Assembly: GCF_026914185.1 (NCBI RefSeq)
Contig: NC_070566.1
Span: 4,402,001 to 4,466,000 of the forward strand
Length of the DNA: 64,000 bases
Direction of reading: 5' to 3'
From: Puccinia triticina
Lineage: Eukaryota > Basidiomycota > Pucciniomycetes > Pucciniales > Pucciniaceae
The notes beneath the pieces are model-generated. The model saw only the letters and a list, made by a program, of their open reading frames with translations. It was not told where the DNA came from and searched no databases. Each line of letters opens with the position of its first letter. Positions within the stretch are counted from its first letter, which is position 1. This document shows positions 1-11,287 of the stretch, one piece after another. The position numbers and the translations under genes were made by a program.

Positions 1-2761
1 CCCTGATCTACTTTTTGAGAGTACATAGTCTCGTATAACTGTGTTTCCGAAGGGAAATGATCATGAACCAAGTGAAATTCGTGAGTTCACCCATATAACA
101 AGCCGAAAGAAGACTATGAAGAAGAGGGAAAAAAGACTGTGCTCACAGTGCCAAGAGTTTCGGGATTCACGACCGCATAGTTAGTTGCCGCAGCCTCCTT
201 CAGGAGGATGTCGTTTAATTTCTTGTGACCATTTATCTGCGACTGAGCACTCAACCGCGGTCGAAGTTCTTGAGCGCTGAGGTCATAGAAGAAATTGGTC
301 GACTGAGGATTAAAAACTTCATTGGAAAATGGAGAGTCGTCCGACGGCCGCAAATGGCCTTGCTTGATGAGTAAATCGAGCTCCGCACAGGTTTCTGCTC
401 CGTCGAAAGATGCCATCAGAGGCTTGAGTCGATTGTAAGTCTCAATTAGTGTTTCAGCCGCGCTTTGCCCGGCGCCGATCACTGCGATCTTAATTTTTCT
501 CAGCAAACCTGGTGGTGACTGGTCGCTAAACGCTGGCTCGGCGGGTGAGGAACAAGATGCCAGATCATCTGAGGGTGTCACTGAGTTGACGCTGCTTGCA
601 GAGTTTGGTCTGTTCAGTTTGGGATTGCAAATTGGTTGCTGACGCGCCGGACGCTCATCCGGATAAGAGGAGGCGGACCAGATGAGCCTTCGTAGGATCT
701 GATCGATATCTTGCAGGAAGGTAGACGTGTGTATGACGAAAGCCGGTTGTTTGGGGGGCGCATTGTACCCAATCTCTTGGAAAGATCTGGGCACTCTAGG
801 AGTCCCGCCAACAGAGATGACCAAGTTCCGGCACAAGTGCTGCTGAAGGCCGCCATTTGAAGGCTTGGTAGAAGAGACTCGAAGGAATTCGACATCACCC
901 GTTGGGCCTCTGACGCCCTCGACGCCGATGACGCGTTCACCATAGCATAAATCGATCGAGTTTAGCTTGCTTGGACTAGTAATCTTGTTCTTGCTGGAAG
1001 TCGCTGATGACGATGAGGAAACCACTACCACTTGACGGGCCACCCAAGCCAAATAATCAGCGAATTCGAGGCGAGTCGGGGTAAATGTCGCGCGATTGAT
1101 AAAATCGATAAGCCTTCCTTGACAGTGTAGATAGTTCAGGAAGCTGAACGGCGAACAAGGGTTACGCAGCGTTACTAGATCCTTGAGGAATCTGTGGACC
1201 AGGACCAAGCAACGAACAAAAAACAAAAGTCAATCTCCGTGTCTACAAATCAATTAGAGGATGTCTGGCTGCGTGGGGGTTATCATCTCAAGGAGATGAT
1301 GGAGATCTCAGGGGATATCATGTCGAACTGTAAATCGCGACGCGAGTTTGGGCCATGCCACGCGACAACACGTGGATAAGTTATTGTACAAAGTTTTATC
1401 ATCTCGATTTACTGAATTTATGGCTTCCGCTGTACGTAGATTTCCTACGTGCAAACATGGTGCACTTTTTTGTGGAGTTATGCAGTGGCCATCCACTGAT
1501 TTGTCCGAACACTCCCAAATCAAGGCAAAGGTGCTTCGGGCAGTGGAACTCAAACTGACGAGTGAAATGAATTGTACTTACGAGATTTGCATTCGACTTC
1601 CGTCAATCTGCAGGAGGAAACGGAAATAAGCAAGTCAATATATCAGAACCAGAGCTACGAAGACGCGCTTAATCATAGAGGTCCCAAAAACATTGGAAAG
1701 AGTGCAGCCGGAGAAATAGCCAGCTATACACTTAGATCGACCATATGTCTCAAGCAATCCCACATCTCTGACCGTCTCGCGGAACATGAGTCCACTTTTA
1801 GCCGAGTGACATCACTTGAAGCGGGATGATTGTGGTGCAATCTGTATCACGGATTCGATCTGCAATTTTCTTCGGCTATGTATGTATTACATAATCTCTG
1901 TAAATCGATCGCCGTCAGATTCCCGAAATCTCGACCCAGAAGCCGGGAATCTGGATACCGGGAGCGGGAAGGACGATTTCGGGATATGCATTTATATAGC
2001 GCTCTGTTGTGAGGTTCTAGATCGAACTGTAGTTGGTGTATGGATTTATAGATGGGGCAATGGGGAAGAATTGATTCCCGCCGATTCCCGTCTACATAGA
2101 TATTCTGAGTTTTCACGTTCAAGACTGGTCTGCTTTAGAAAAGAACCGTTGGCATATGGTGCCAGATGATCGCGAGTCCATTTATGAGTAGACACGCAAC
2201 ACACCGCCTCTGTTAAGAACACAGCGCGAGCTCCAGAGACTCATTCGAGCTTGGCCTACACGGTGAAACCCATGAGTATTTGGGAAGTAGGGAGGTTGCC
2301 CAGAAGGCAGCGCGGGGCGGGACGAGACGGATGGAAAGGCTGGCCGAGTGATTGAAATGGATAAAGGTATATATAGCTTATACCAATTGCCGGGGACATT
2401 ATAAGACTGATGCAGTTCGAAAAAGAGGAATGGGATAGATCGAGTGAGAAGTGGAAGCGACTGAGGCACTGACCATCATTCCAGGATGCCAACGAAAGCA
2501 CTGATTTGATTCAATAAAGCAAGTCTTGAGAGCAGTTTTCGCTTGGTGATGATTATGGTCCTCATCATCATCACCACGAGCCCGGGGTTGATGGATGCTG
2601 GCTACTGCTAGATTTTCTTCGGCTAATCTAACGCCAAGCGATAAGTTGGCAGGACCAAAACCAATGCCGATAAGATCAAATACCTCCGGATGATGGTTAT
2701 TCTGGGCATCCTCGGTTGAGCTTTGAACTGGCGCAGTGGTCGTGTTGGTATCTAATGCCAT
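1..2761 (-). CDS. sidA: L-ornithine N5-monooxygenase (siderophore biosynthesis), 3' end outside window
   Basis: Flavin- and NADPH-dependent hydroxylation of ornithine is the first committed step of hydroxamate siderophore synthesis in this family. I read four exons on the minus strand: 2761-2474, 1607-1582, 1191-147 and 38-1 (continuing off the window). Exon 1 starts MALDTN and carries the FAD site GFGPANLSLGVRL and the motif FRWHPGMM. Exon 2 is a 26-base micro-exon giving IDGSRMQIS, with a GTAAGT donor. Exon 3 begins FLKDLVTLRNP and holds the NADPH-binding loop VIGAGQSAAE and the conserved ATNYAVV. Exon 4 gives LYETMYSQKV. The joined order WHPGMM-IDGSRMQIS-FLKDL and ETLGT-LYETMYSQKV follows the family alignment as I know it, and phases agree at every junction. 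Intron 1 (866 bases) and intron 2 (390 bases) are long beside the other genes here. No frame damage is seen. Identity is confident; exon 1-2 borders are inferred. Confidence 0.88.
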
Positions 2762-5700
2762 GTTGATGATCGGGTGATTACTATAAAAGACCGTTTTCCT
2801 ACTTCTATATTAGCCTTCTGGGAGGGAAGAAATAGGCGGTATGGATAAGGGATAACTTCCGACTCTGCTTTGTAGGATGGAGGATACGGTGGGTGAAGAC
2901 GAATTGTTTTGGGGCAACCAGGGAAAGAGGAAGTTAAGAGATGAAGAGTTTCGATCTTTTTTTCACTGTACGGAACTACTTCGGTAGTACCACACAGCCT
3001 ATACAGTCACCAGTGTGGACGGAGACGGAAAGATCGAAGGGATTTTGCCGATTGAAAGCCAGTCTAGATCAGAAAAGCGTAGATCAGAAAAGCGATGTCG
3101 AAAGCAAATTGAAAATTAGATGGGTTTGGTGGGGCCAAGCCGAGGCACAAGTCGAAGAAAATGAGAAGAAAGGTGAACCCACTCATCTCGAGCTATGCCC
3201 AGTACACTTGGGAAAAAATAGCACTTGAGACCACACATCTTCCTGGTTTGAAAGCTCAGTTTATACACTGCTTAGTGCTGGTGGTACCAATTTTTTTAAT
3301 CTACTTTGGTTCAAAGTTGATCAGATGATATATTTCCTTTTGATGACCACATCACGGATGGAAAGCCGTACAATATCTTGAAGGTCAATGCTACAGAGTC
3401 CAGGAAATAAGCTCCAAAAACACCCTTTTCCTAGTCGCATGTTAGTCACCTAGTTTGGATCTTGAGAGACTTCAAAGGCAAAAAAAATTCAGACCCAGGG
3501 GAGTTTGAGACTTCCTCTGCGAGAATGAATCTTTAGGTGCAGCAGACGAGGATCTCCCCGGAGAGAAGCTTGCAACTCGTGATTGTCACTCAGAAAGGGA
3601 CCAGGGTCCATGAAGAAGGCCATTATGTAAAACTGGGGAAGACAGCAAGGAAGCTTTCAATATTAGTTTAGCGCATGGAATGCCTCCTGAGTCTAAACAA
3701 GTCATTCAAGCTGCGCTGAACTATTTTATCTAAAAATAGATCCGTCCAAGCTGAACAGTGCTCCATGATGTGGTTGCCCACCCACCAAACTTGGCGCTCT
3801 ACAACCGTTTGTGGCGGGGATGGGTGTTGCAATCAAAAGCGCCAAGAGTTTTTTCTTCAACAAAAACGCAAACAGGGTACGCCTGAAAGAAGCAGTCAAT
3901 TAGCTCGGAATGCTCGAGCCGGCCACCAATTATTGATATCCCAAATTGATGGTTGTGAGTGTGACTCATGGAAATTCGGATAACCGGCGTGTTGGTGGAT
4001 CCAGACTTGTCCGTGTAGATACATAAATATTTATTTATTTCTCCAGATCAGGGGTGATCGTCACTTCTAAGCTTGTATTTAAATAAATAGCTGTTTTAAA
4101 ACTTCAGCATGCCAGATCGTAAGCTACCTCAGAGGAGCTCGTTGGAGGTGACTCTGTGGTTTGCTAATTGGAGCTTATGAACCTCAACACGCCTATCTGC
4201 TGCCTCGTGCTGAACGTGCACATCCTTTTGTTGTAACACGCTCTGGCGACACAGTGCCCAAGACCGGTGCGGGAATGTAAATCGCGACTTTTTTTTACCA
4301 CAACGACTATAACACTGTAACTATAAATTCACTGTGCGTATATACTATTGAATATATATCTTGAGCTGTTTATCTAGCTTTATCTGTGATTCGTGGTTTA
4401 CATATTTAGTTACAAAACTTGCGAATGGATAGTGGGAGATAGTGGGATCGAAATTATTGGAAAGAGGAAAGGTAAACTGAATGTGGGGAGGTGCAGATTC
4501 CAGCAGGCTATGTCGGCTAGGCCGCAATGTTGTGCACCCGGCCATCACCCGATAAGTACTTGCCGCCGGCAACATGACGTAGTGCGTTTTGGTTCTGCCG
4601 AATGTGTAGATTAATGAGAATCGACCTTCATTTCGGCATGGATCAGTTCACTTCAAGCCTGCACGAGGCAAGAGCGATGCAATTCATCTCAACATGGTCA
4701 AGCACAGACTGGTCTGAAGAAACATCAGGGTGCTTTCTGCCTGTTTCTGTCGACAATTCAGCTGCTCGAGTGCATAGCTGTCACTTCCAAGTCCATGCGA
4801 CAACAGGGACCGCCTGGCGCCTGATGAGGACGTGGGCGCCGGAAGATCGTGGTCGCCTGATTTTTGATGTGGCATCTGGCATATTTATTTGTTCAAGCGG
4901 AGCAAAGAAGGCACGAACCTACATGAATGTTCAGACACCCTAAAGCTAAGGGGAGGTGCGCGGAATGGTACCCGCATCCGATTCCGAATGGATCCTCTTC
5001 GTGCCTGAAGGGCTCTGAAGGGATTTGGCTGAGTTCGCAGAAAACTATGCCCGAGGATGCGAGGAGATTGGTGCAGAAATATCTAGATATGGGGGGAATC
5101 CAATCTTTCTGCAGTGGGGTGCGTAACTACAAGCCCAAGCCGCCCAGAAGAAAACTATAGAAAAGCTGGAGGATCGCGGGCTCCTTAGCATAGCACTTGA
5201 CAGAGAGGTCTGCTTCAGAAGTTGGCAGCTTAACCTTCCACAGGAGTTATGTGAGGGTGGTGGGTGACACTGGGAGCGAAGATAAATAGTCTGTTTATTT
5301 CTTGGAGGGCAAAAAAGATGGATAACATCCATATGAACATTTCTCCCCCGGGCAAAGGAAAGACTCTCGAGGCTGAGCGCTCAAATTCAGCCAGCAGTAA
5401 TTTATAGGCAAGCTTTGGAATCGCTTGAGGTTCAACTCCTTCGAATGTAGTACGTCTGGTCCAGCAGTCCAAGCATAGTACCGGTTGTGGATGTTTTCCA
5501 TCTTAATCCATTAGACTTTTCAAAGGCTTTAATCGAGATCAAGATTCATTCGGATTCATCTTAAGGCAATCACTCAACTCGTTCTTGATCAAGGACCAAG
5601 GATTTCGAATCGCTGGTTGCAGGGGCTTGATTCTGTGGATGTCCCCGAGAAAATTATACTAATTGGATGGTCAAAAGATGATATCCACATAAATATGTAT

Positions 5701-6104
5701 CTTTAATTGCGCAATACTCCACCGTCGGGGTCCTGACCAGCCTAACAAAATGTGTGGTCTGCTTGAAAAAGCCGCGAATGGATATTGGCGTTTTGGAGGT
5801 TATGTCCCGGCCCGACCCGCCCGCTAGTATTGCGGACAGCCGCAGGCTGGCCCAGGCCCGCCCGCGTATCATGCTTTGTGTTGATGCGCTGAAGATGCCC
5901 GGAGCAAATGGGACTGCGATGAAAAGTTGAACAGAGGAAATCGACCAGTTTGCGCGCTACTTGAGCTACATAGTCCCTTATTTTGCGTAGGGGGGACGCC
6001 GTCCCGCAGAGAGCTTCCGCTCAGGAGTCAGCGGGAACCTAGTCATTTGTATGTCCAGCATCTCCTTGTTTCGTCTCCCGATTAAGCCAAACAGCTTGTA
6101 CCTC
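2762..6104. other. intergenic stretch with possible gene relics
   Basis: No complete gene is recognised. Two plus-strand open stretches at 4602-4943 and 4927-5160 overlap, and a third frame over about 5030-5240 also looks protein-like (several Ala, Glu and Gly in amphipathic order, with an internal stop). They may be remains of one broken gene, but I recognise no family. 5790-5880 is a GC-rich patch of CCCGCCCG-type runs. The stretch also contains the upstream regions of the divergent monooxygenase (minus) and biotin ligase (plus) genes; I see no convincing TATA box for either. Confidence 0.35.
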
Positions 6105-8227
6105 ATGAACGTCCTCGTCTATTCAGGTTCTACCGCGGTGACGCCGAGAGCCTCTCAAGAGCTTCATTCGGTTCTCAGGAGGGTTTTATCACGGGCGTAT
6201 GATGTCAAACTAGCCAATGCCCATCTGTTCAACCACCAACCATGGCAAGAGCATACATCGTTAATAGTCTTTCCGAGCCTTGATTCGAACGAACATGTCG
6301 GCCTGGTCACGGATACTCGACAAACAATTCGCCGGTGGGTCGGTCGAGGTGGAAGGTACCTGGGGCTAGGCACTGGAGCTGTATTTGCCGGAACCGATCA
6401 ACTGGGGCTTCTTGGTCTTACCTGGAATCTTGTTCCCTCGCCAGCACTTTCGACCTCAGCATCACGTCCCTCCCACAGGGAACTAGTTTTCCCATCACAT
6501 ACCGACCCCTTGGCTACGCTTTTGATCGAAGTTGAGAAATCTGCGTTTGAAGCAAGCATTCCGGCTGAAGATGGCGAGCCGACCGTATGGGCGCAATATC
6601 AAGATACTGATGATGATCAAGAGCACATCGCAGCAGTTTGGAGCACCTATCAAATGGGATACCTGGCGCTGGTCGGATTTGATCTCAGCGGTCACGTGGA
6701 ACGGTTGATGGAAATCCTCAATTTGATCGGTCTCGAAGGCTTGTCTGTCTCAGAAACCACTGATGAAAAGCCATCCCCACTGTACTTCGTCTCTTCTTCC
6801 TCGACCGCATCAGCTCAAGAAACTCATCGGCGTATCTTGGAGCGGTGTACAGGAGAACACGTACTCGAAGACGCCGATGTCACGTTTGCTGTGTTCTCCC
6901 AATCTGATGCTGCTTCTCCAACTGTGCCAACCAAGGACACACTGCAACTTTTCTTGTGTCCGCAGACGAACTCATTCCAGCCTGCACCGCCTATTTTCGA
7001 TCGTAATCGTTATTTTTCACTGATTGAGTCGATGTCTCCGATCGGGAACACTATTCTGTACGCCGAAACGATGGCAAGTACTCAAACACTACTTGAGAAG
7101 TGCGTCGTAGTCAATCAACCGAACTCTTTCAAGCTTCAGCTTCGTCCCTCCTTTTTAATGCTTCCCCTCAGGGCTTTCAGTAATAGTACTGCTCATGACC
7201 TTCTGGCTATTCTTTCAATGATCTTGTCGTCAGGAATACCAAGCTGGCAGACTTACTTCCGAATGGGACGGTTTCGATCGCGCAGAAACAAACCAATGGC
7301 CGAGGCCGGGGCTCGAATAATTGGATCTCGGCCGAGGGATCGATCCAATTCTCCGTCTTGGTCAAAGCTACAAACATGGGGTCTAGCGCAGTATTTGTGC
7401 AATATCTCTTCGGACTGGCAGTTATCGAATGGATCGAGAAATTTTTCAATGGGAAGGTATTGGCTCGGTTGAAATGGCCAAACGATATCTATGGATCACC
7501 TACCGGTGGAAAAGCCCGAGAAGACTTTAAGAAGATGGGCGGGATCCTTGTGAATTGCTCGTTTGGTGGACTCAGTGGTACTGAATGTAAACTAGTGATT
7601 GGCAAGTCCCTGCCCCACTTTCAGCCAAAAAATCACACACATATGTCTTGCAGGCGCGCTCCATCCAGAAATTCACAAACAGACAGCTGATTAATACGAC
7701 TTTAGGCTGTGGATTAAATAACCATTCGGCACCCCAATCTAGCACAACAAGTCTGGCAGATCTAATTCGAGCTACTGGTCGAAAAATGAACGAGGGGGAT
7801 GGCCTCGATTGTGAGCAGCTCAAGCACCCAAGTGCTGAAGAGATTATCGCAGGGATTTTGAGTACTTTCGGTCAGATGTGGACCCGGTTTGAAGCTCAGG
7901 GTTTCCAACCTTTCTCTTCTCTCTACTTAGCCCGTTGGCTCCACTCGTACGTCATCCATTTCATCTTGCCTCTTTTCTCATTACTCTATATTCTGACAAG
8001 CATCCTTCCTGTTCGCCTTTCTGGAAAAAAGAGAGCAAGTTATCAAGTATGAGAAAACAGGAGAAGAGCTGAAGATCGTCGGGATTGACCCTTCATACGG
8101 GCTCTTAAGAACAAAGCTGGTTAGAAAATCCGACGGAACTGCAATCTCGCAAGAAGAAATCATCGATTTGCAACCTGACTCGAACAGCTTTGATATGTTC
8201 TCCGGTCTCATTAAAACCAAAATTTAA
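6105..8227 (+). CDS. BPL1: biotin-[carboxylase] protein ligase
   Basis: Activates biotin to biotinyl-AMP and joins it to a lysine of carboxylases. Four exons: 6105-7099, 7234-7601, 7706-7946 and 8032-8227, giving 599 residues, near the size of fungal BPL1. I chose the Met at 6105 because family members begin MNVLVYSG; an in-frame Met at 6051 is less likely. Residues 1 to about 230 are the glutamine-amidotransferase-like BPL_N domain (GRGGRYLGLGTGA). The catalytic domain shows ETMASTQTLLEKN, the nucleotide/biotin loop NGRGRGSNNW, the active-site lysine motif LKWPNDIY and VIGCGLNN. The C-terminal domain ends with KIVGIDPSYGLLRT and LQPDSNSFDM. Intron 1 is spliced at GAGAA/GTGCGT to CAG/GAATACC, giving LLEKNTKLADLLPNG. 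Intron 2 has a GC donor (GCAAGT) and TTTAG acceptor; only this splice gives VIG-CGLNN. The protein appears intact. Confidence 0.93.
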
Positions 8228-9230
8228 ACTTGTTGCTCACATTCATCACTTTGTGACTTGTACTCTTATTGAATAATCGATTGATCATTTTCTTGCCAAC
8301 AACAGTTCATTCGATTTCCCCCTGCATCACAAGTTGGAGCTTGTTGTAGAAATGAAGGTATGACTATTGGACATCTTGATTCATCTTGCAGCATCGAGGA
8401 ACCTATCGTGCGCTTGGTATGAGCGATAAGATTTGAATGATTATATATCTTGTAAAGCTCTACAAAAACTATACAGAACTCGGCAAAAGATCTTTTATCA
8501 TCTTTCAGGTTACAAGTATTATTGAGTAAATAACCCTGCAAGCATTTATTTGATTCTTTATAACAAATAAATCACCAATCTTTTAGTTGTAAAGGCGCAC
8601 TTTCCCATTGCTTCTGCCAGTCATTCGGGCTTTCTTGATCCTGAGGAGCCATGGTTGATTCAGATGGGGAGAATTCTGTGTATTTTTGAGATAGGCGTGA
8701 TGTGAACCTTCACCCGCCTAACTTGTTGGATGTTTCTTTTTTCGCCATTCTGCCTCTGTCCACACTATGTATTCAGGCTGTTCAAAACCACGAGCCCGTT
8801 TGCCTTCATACAGCTGTCTAGGGCCCGTGAACATGTGAATGTTTTGTTCAGGATGAAGAGAAAAATGTCAATCACGGGACACAGGATATCCGACATCACA
8901 ACGTACACAGTCTGAAGCTCGGGCAATCCCATCTTTTGAAAAAGGTTGAGGCCGGGCTGTTGACATCATGGACCATGATGACGTTTGTGTGGTTCCTGGG
9001 TTAATTATATACTCAAGCTGGTTCGAGGCCCAGGGGAAGGGTGTGGGAATGTGAGAAGGGCATAGCGGCGCGCGGCATGCGTATTTAAGACGCTGAACAT
9101 GAGTTGGGCCTGCTGGAGTCTCCTTCGCCACTGCCTTTAACCGACCCACCACCTTGAACATTACAACATACATACAGCATCGTGCTTTTCGCATCTCCTT
9201 GAAGTTGAAGCCTCGCCTCACAGTTCCGAA
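8228..9230. other. intergenic, BPL1 3' side and DUF4112 gene promoter
   Basis: No gene seen. A+T-rich sequence to about 8700 probably includes the BPL1 3' UTR. About 150 bases upstream of the next gene's ATG there is a TATA-like GTATTTAAG at 9079-9087, followed by a C/T-rich leader, which fits a fungal core promoter. Minus-strand open frames here look like antisense shadows. Confidence 0.4.
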
Positions 9231-10338
9231 ATGACGGACAAAATCGCTGCCAAAGTCGCCAGATCGCTATTCAAGGGCCAGGCCACTGCATTTGAGCCAC
9301 GTGATCCGCTCTACGAGACTTCAGTCAACCCTCAGACCGGCAAACGAAAACGTACCCAACGCGAGCTCCCGCCTGGCTTGAGTAAGCATGAAGAGAAAAT
9401 TCTGGTACGTCTTTAGCGCTTCAACCTGCCAACTCTGTCGTTGAAGAAGTACACCCGTCTGAGTTATTCGAAGTGCCCGATTGATTTATTAGAAAAAGAT
9501 CAGAAAGCGCGCCCACTATCTCGACAAAGGATTTTCGATTTGCGGATTCAGATTTGGATGGACATTTCTAATCGGTTAATAAAACTTTCTAGTCATCGCC
9601 TCCTCATTTGGCGTCCCACTAGTATTGATTTCGTTTGAACTTCTTGGCAACGAAAAAAACAGGTTTCATTCCAGTGGTTGGAGACGCAGCCGACGCGGCT
9701 TTATCTTACTACCTCGTCATTCGACCAGCTAGGAAGTGCAACTTACCTCCGTTATTGGTTCAGCGAATGTTCTTGAGTCAGTTAAAAACGTTCAGACTCT
9801 CAGCAAGACTTTCTTACGCTTTTGATGTGTATTCCTGACATAAATATTGGCTTTCATAACTGGTGGCGATGGAATTCGTCCAGATCAGATAATCGCGACA
9901 TCTATCGGACTGGTACCTATCGTTGGAGACATCATAATGGCGTAAGCAGCTTGACGAGAATGTTTGACACCGAACCTTTGGCTCCAGCCAGATCCTAATT
10001 ATTTGGATGGACTCTTTCCTACTAACCCCAGGATATGGAAAGTAAACTCACGAAACGCGGCCTTGTTTGAGGATTTCATTACGCTACGTGCCAAAAACGC
10101 CCTCGATGCCTCGCAGCCAAATGGGGTTACACCATCGGAAACGGCAGCGCTTGTAGAGAACAGTACCAGAACCGCTTATATCGATGGAATCACAGGCGAT
10201 CGGGAACCTCTCGGTAATAAACCCAAGCCAGCCCAATCAACCAGTGCAGGCCCCTCTCAAGCGGCTCCCACTTCCGAGAACACTGAAGCTAACAAGAACC
10301 GCAAGCCTTCCCAAGGATGGTTCAAAATCAAAAAATAG
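9231..10338 (+). CDS. DUF4112 family protein
   Basis: Five exons read by eye: 9231-9404, 9493-9574, 9663-9776, 9884-9941 and 10032-10338, total 244 residues, with all phases consistent. The core matches the DUF4112 family found in bacteria and fungi: KKIRKRAHYLDKGF, then the paired hydrophobic motifs GFIPVVGDAADAALSYYLV and IGLVPIVGDIIMA, then SRNAALFEDF. The two GLIP-VVGD-type segments are likely membrane-associated. The first 55 residues are basic and polar. The last 80 are a low-complexity Pro/Ser/Thr/Asn tail ending in GWFKIKK. The biochemical role of the family is unknown to me. The acceptor at 9492 was chosen over 9498 because it restores ILKKIRKRAH; both keep the frame. No damage seen. 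Confidence 0.85.
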
Positions 10339-11287
10339 TGTTGCATCCTATTCCCTAATGTAGTGTAGTTTATCAAAGATTGCTTTCCCAATCCCAAGTC
10401 GATTATTGGAAGCGCGTTGTCAATGGACATCTGATATTGTTGATTTATTTATTGATGTATCTATTTATGAGTATTGAATCGGGCAGAAGGAAAACGGGTC
10501 CACGGCCATGTCGTTAATATGTTGGTATCTCGTTGATGATTGCTCAGCCAATTCTTTTTGGTGATAAGAATGCAGAATGAACAAGCTTTGTTGAGCATGT
10601 GCCAGCCTGCCCAGCCAGTCGTGCATATGGGTACCGCTCAGAAAAAGGGAAGTTTAAGCGGTTCGCTTGTGATTGTGGGGCCACTGCTTTCGGTGCTTTC
10701 TCTTATACACCTATGCTCAACGTAAGACAGACCCGCGAGACGGGAAGTGTCCATTCGGAAGTTCAAGAGCTCTATCCAGCCAACCATCGCCGGCATCTGT
10801 TGGTACGTCGTTGAAGTGGCGTCAACACGACGATCAGCCTCACCACAAAAAATGTTCCAATTGTACCTTACAACATAACTTGACGATAGGCACTCTTCAA
10901 TCTTCCGCAATCCCTCTCAGCTCTTGCAGCACCGTACACATAACATCCTAATCTGGATTTCCAACACGGGTAATCATCACGTTTCCTGGCGACCCCCCTA
11001 GATGGCGGCTGCTCTGCATAACGTTTCATGCCACTGGATACGCTTCATTGCTATTTGCTATTCTTTTCACCTCTGGTGATGGCATGATCACAAAGTTTTA
11101 AAGGTGGGCCATCTCGCCAGCCTCCCCAATTTTGGTCTCAAAACACCAACGTGGCTGTCGGGCTCATAGCTTTGTTCATATTACCGACCTACGTTAATCC
11201 TTAGACTGTACATAAGCTGAATCTGACCGTATCAGACAATCTTAACTCTCGCCAGCTGACTATTATCATTCATTAATCTCTCCCTTC
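10339..11287. other. intergenic, possible Cys-rich exon relic
   Basis: No gene is assigned. On the plus strand around 10600-10735 one frame reads a short Cys-containing stretch (FACDCGATAF within it). It could be an isolated exon or relic of a secreted-protein gene like the one downstream, but I cannot connect it to a signal peptide or to clear splice partners. The rest is the upstream region of the secreted protein gene. Confidence 0.25.

Noticed and set aside
1608..2473. Separate small genes in the long first intron of the monooxygenase
   Set aside because: Short open frames without recognisable motifs; the exon 1 to micro-exon splice spans them in phase.
10599..10814. Small Cys-containing frame as an independent effector gene
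   Set aside because: No signal peptide and no supported exon partners; kept only as a possible relic.
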